A DNA stretch of 51,304 bases from an uncultured Thiohalocapsa sp. (lineage in GTDB: Bacteria > Pseudomonadota > Gammaproteobacteria > Chromatiales > Chromatiaceae). The notes beneath the pieces are model-generated. The model saw only the letters and a list, made by a program, of their open reading frames with translations. It was not told the DNA's origin and searched no databases. Shown here piece after piece: positions 50,665-51,304 of the stretch. The first letter of the stretch is position 1, and each line of letters opens with the position of its first letter. The DNA lies in contig NZ_CAJXWY010000027.1 in NCBI RefSeq assembly GCF_913062725.1, positions 1 to 51,304 on the forward strand, in the 5' to 3' direction. The position numbers and the translations under genes were made by a program.

Positions 50665-51060
50665 ATTACAGACAGCAGAGGTGGGTATGCCACGTCCGAG
50701 TCGACGCTGAGCGTTCTTTCACAATCAGCGATCGAGAAAACTGACCCGCTGCGTGCGCTGCTGAGCAACGGCGCCCGACGGCTGATCGCCGAGGCATGGC
50801 GGCGGAGCTGGCCGCGTTCCTGAGCGACGCCGCCTATCGTCTTCGGGGCGACGAGCGCCCGGCGGTGGTGCGTAACGGCGACTTGCCTGAGCGCACGGTG
50901 CAGATTGGTATGGGCGACGTCGAGGTGCGGGTGCCGAAGGTGCACGAGCGCATCGGTGGCGGCGCCTGCGTTCACTCCGCGCTCCTGCTGCCGTAACTCA
51001 AGCGCGCCTGCAGCGTTGGGAAACTGATTCCATGGCTCTACCTCAAGGGGGTCTACTAGG
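50665..51060 (+). pseudogene. Decayed IS256-family transposase N-terminus
   Basis: Three pieces of one transposase N-terminus are readable. Frame A, 50665-50795: STLSVLSQSAIEKTDPLRAL then LSNGARRLIAEA (in part). After a one-base shift, 50796-50993: MAAELAAFLSDAAYRLRGDE and ERTVQIGMGDVEVRVPKVHE, the IS256-type VEVRVPKVxxR signature. The same frame then has a TAA where family members have Tyr (50994-50996), and continues as LKRACSVGKLIPWLYLKGVY to a further stop at 51057. No start codon is visible at the expected N-terminus. The catalytic DDE region is absent. Confidence 0.8.
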
Positions 51061-51184
51061 GAACGGTTCACTAACAAGGTACTCAGTTGGGCTCGCAAAA
51101 AACTATCGGTTTTATGCGCTAACGCAATGATTGCTCGAGGTCCAAGCGCGACCCTTGGGTCTTGGTACGCAGTGGGGTGACACG

Positions 51185-51304
51185 ATGAGTGCGTTTGCTG
51201 GCTACGGCGCTGAGCATGAAGACACGATGCGGCTTTACTACGCGTCGCTGCCGGAGGATCACCGGCGGCGCTACGCGGCGCTCGAGGCGCTGAAGATTGG
51301 CCGC
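51185..51304 (+). CDS. N-terminus of a putative transposase (runs off right edge)
   Basis: Forty residues are visible from an ATG at 51185 to the window end: MSAFAGYGAEHEDTMRLYYA then SLPEDHRRRYAALEALKIGR. The LPEDHRRRYAALEALKIG segment resembles the start of ISAzo13/IS630-like transposases, where a helix-turn-helix follows. A purine run (GGGGTG) lies upstream. Family assignment is tentative because the catalytic part is outside the window. Confidence 0.5.
   Translation, partial: MSAFAGYGAEHEDTMRLYYASLPEDHRRRYAALEALKIGR

Overview
The window is high-GC DNA from what looks like a gammaproteobacterium, perhaps a member of the Ectothiorhodospiraceae/Chromatiales. This rests on the tig-clpP-clpX-lon-hupB-ppiD order, the bioBFHCD biotin operon, the split glycine decarboxylase (gcvPA/gcvPB) and the protein families present; no rRNA gene is present to confirm it. 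Most of the window is ordinary chromosomal backbone. Accessory material lies at the left edge, in the middle (about 24.4-27.3 kb) and at the right end (after 49.2 kb).

Left to right. A fused type IIG restriction-modification enzyme runs off the left edge (1-3129, minus). A gene-poor kilobase follows, then polyphosphate kinase 2 and, convergent with it, alanine racemase. Next is the protein quality-control block tig, clpP, clpX, lon, then hupB, tRNA-Val(UAC), tRNA-Asp(GUC) with a strong terminator, and ppiD. fabI lies on the other strand. A four-gene peptide importer (substrate-binding lipoprotein, two permeases, fused double ATPase; 17.4-24.3 kb) resembles the YejABEF layout but each part except the first permease is larger than usual. 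A two-gene McrBC-like type IV restriction module with less GC-biased codon use follows. Then come a YaiI-family gene, two consecutive DEAD-box RNA helicases (DeaD-like and RhlE-like), purC, an unrecognised gene and ridA.

The biotin genes bioB-bioF-bioH-bioC-bioD are tightly packed (mostly 1-4 nt overlaps) and preceded by a near-consensus BirA operator that overlaps a TTGACA promoter element; bioA is not present. After them come a PBP4-type D,D-carboxypeptidase and a lipoprotein HtrA-like protease lacking its PDZ domain, then minus-strand moaD-moeA and dgkA.

The glycine cleavage genes run leftwards as gcvT-gcvH-gcvPA-tpx-gcvPB. They start from a good sigma70 promoter and a tandem glycine riboswitch (about 48833-49110). 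A thiol peroxidase gene, tpx, sits inside this operon between the two P-protein halves.

The last 2 kb is a mobile-element graveyard: a truncated IS91-type transposase with a LexA-like box just upstream, a decayed IS256-type transposase, and the start of another transposase at the right edge. Between them lies a small gene (49961-50212) for a Nif11-type leader peptide ending in a Gly-Gly site and a 15-residue Cys/Ser/Thr-containing core, i.e. a probable RiPP natural-product precursor without visible modification enzymes. This orphan precursor and the unusual N-terminal domain of the McrB-like protein are the best leads for something undescribed.
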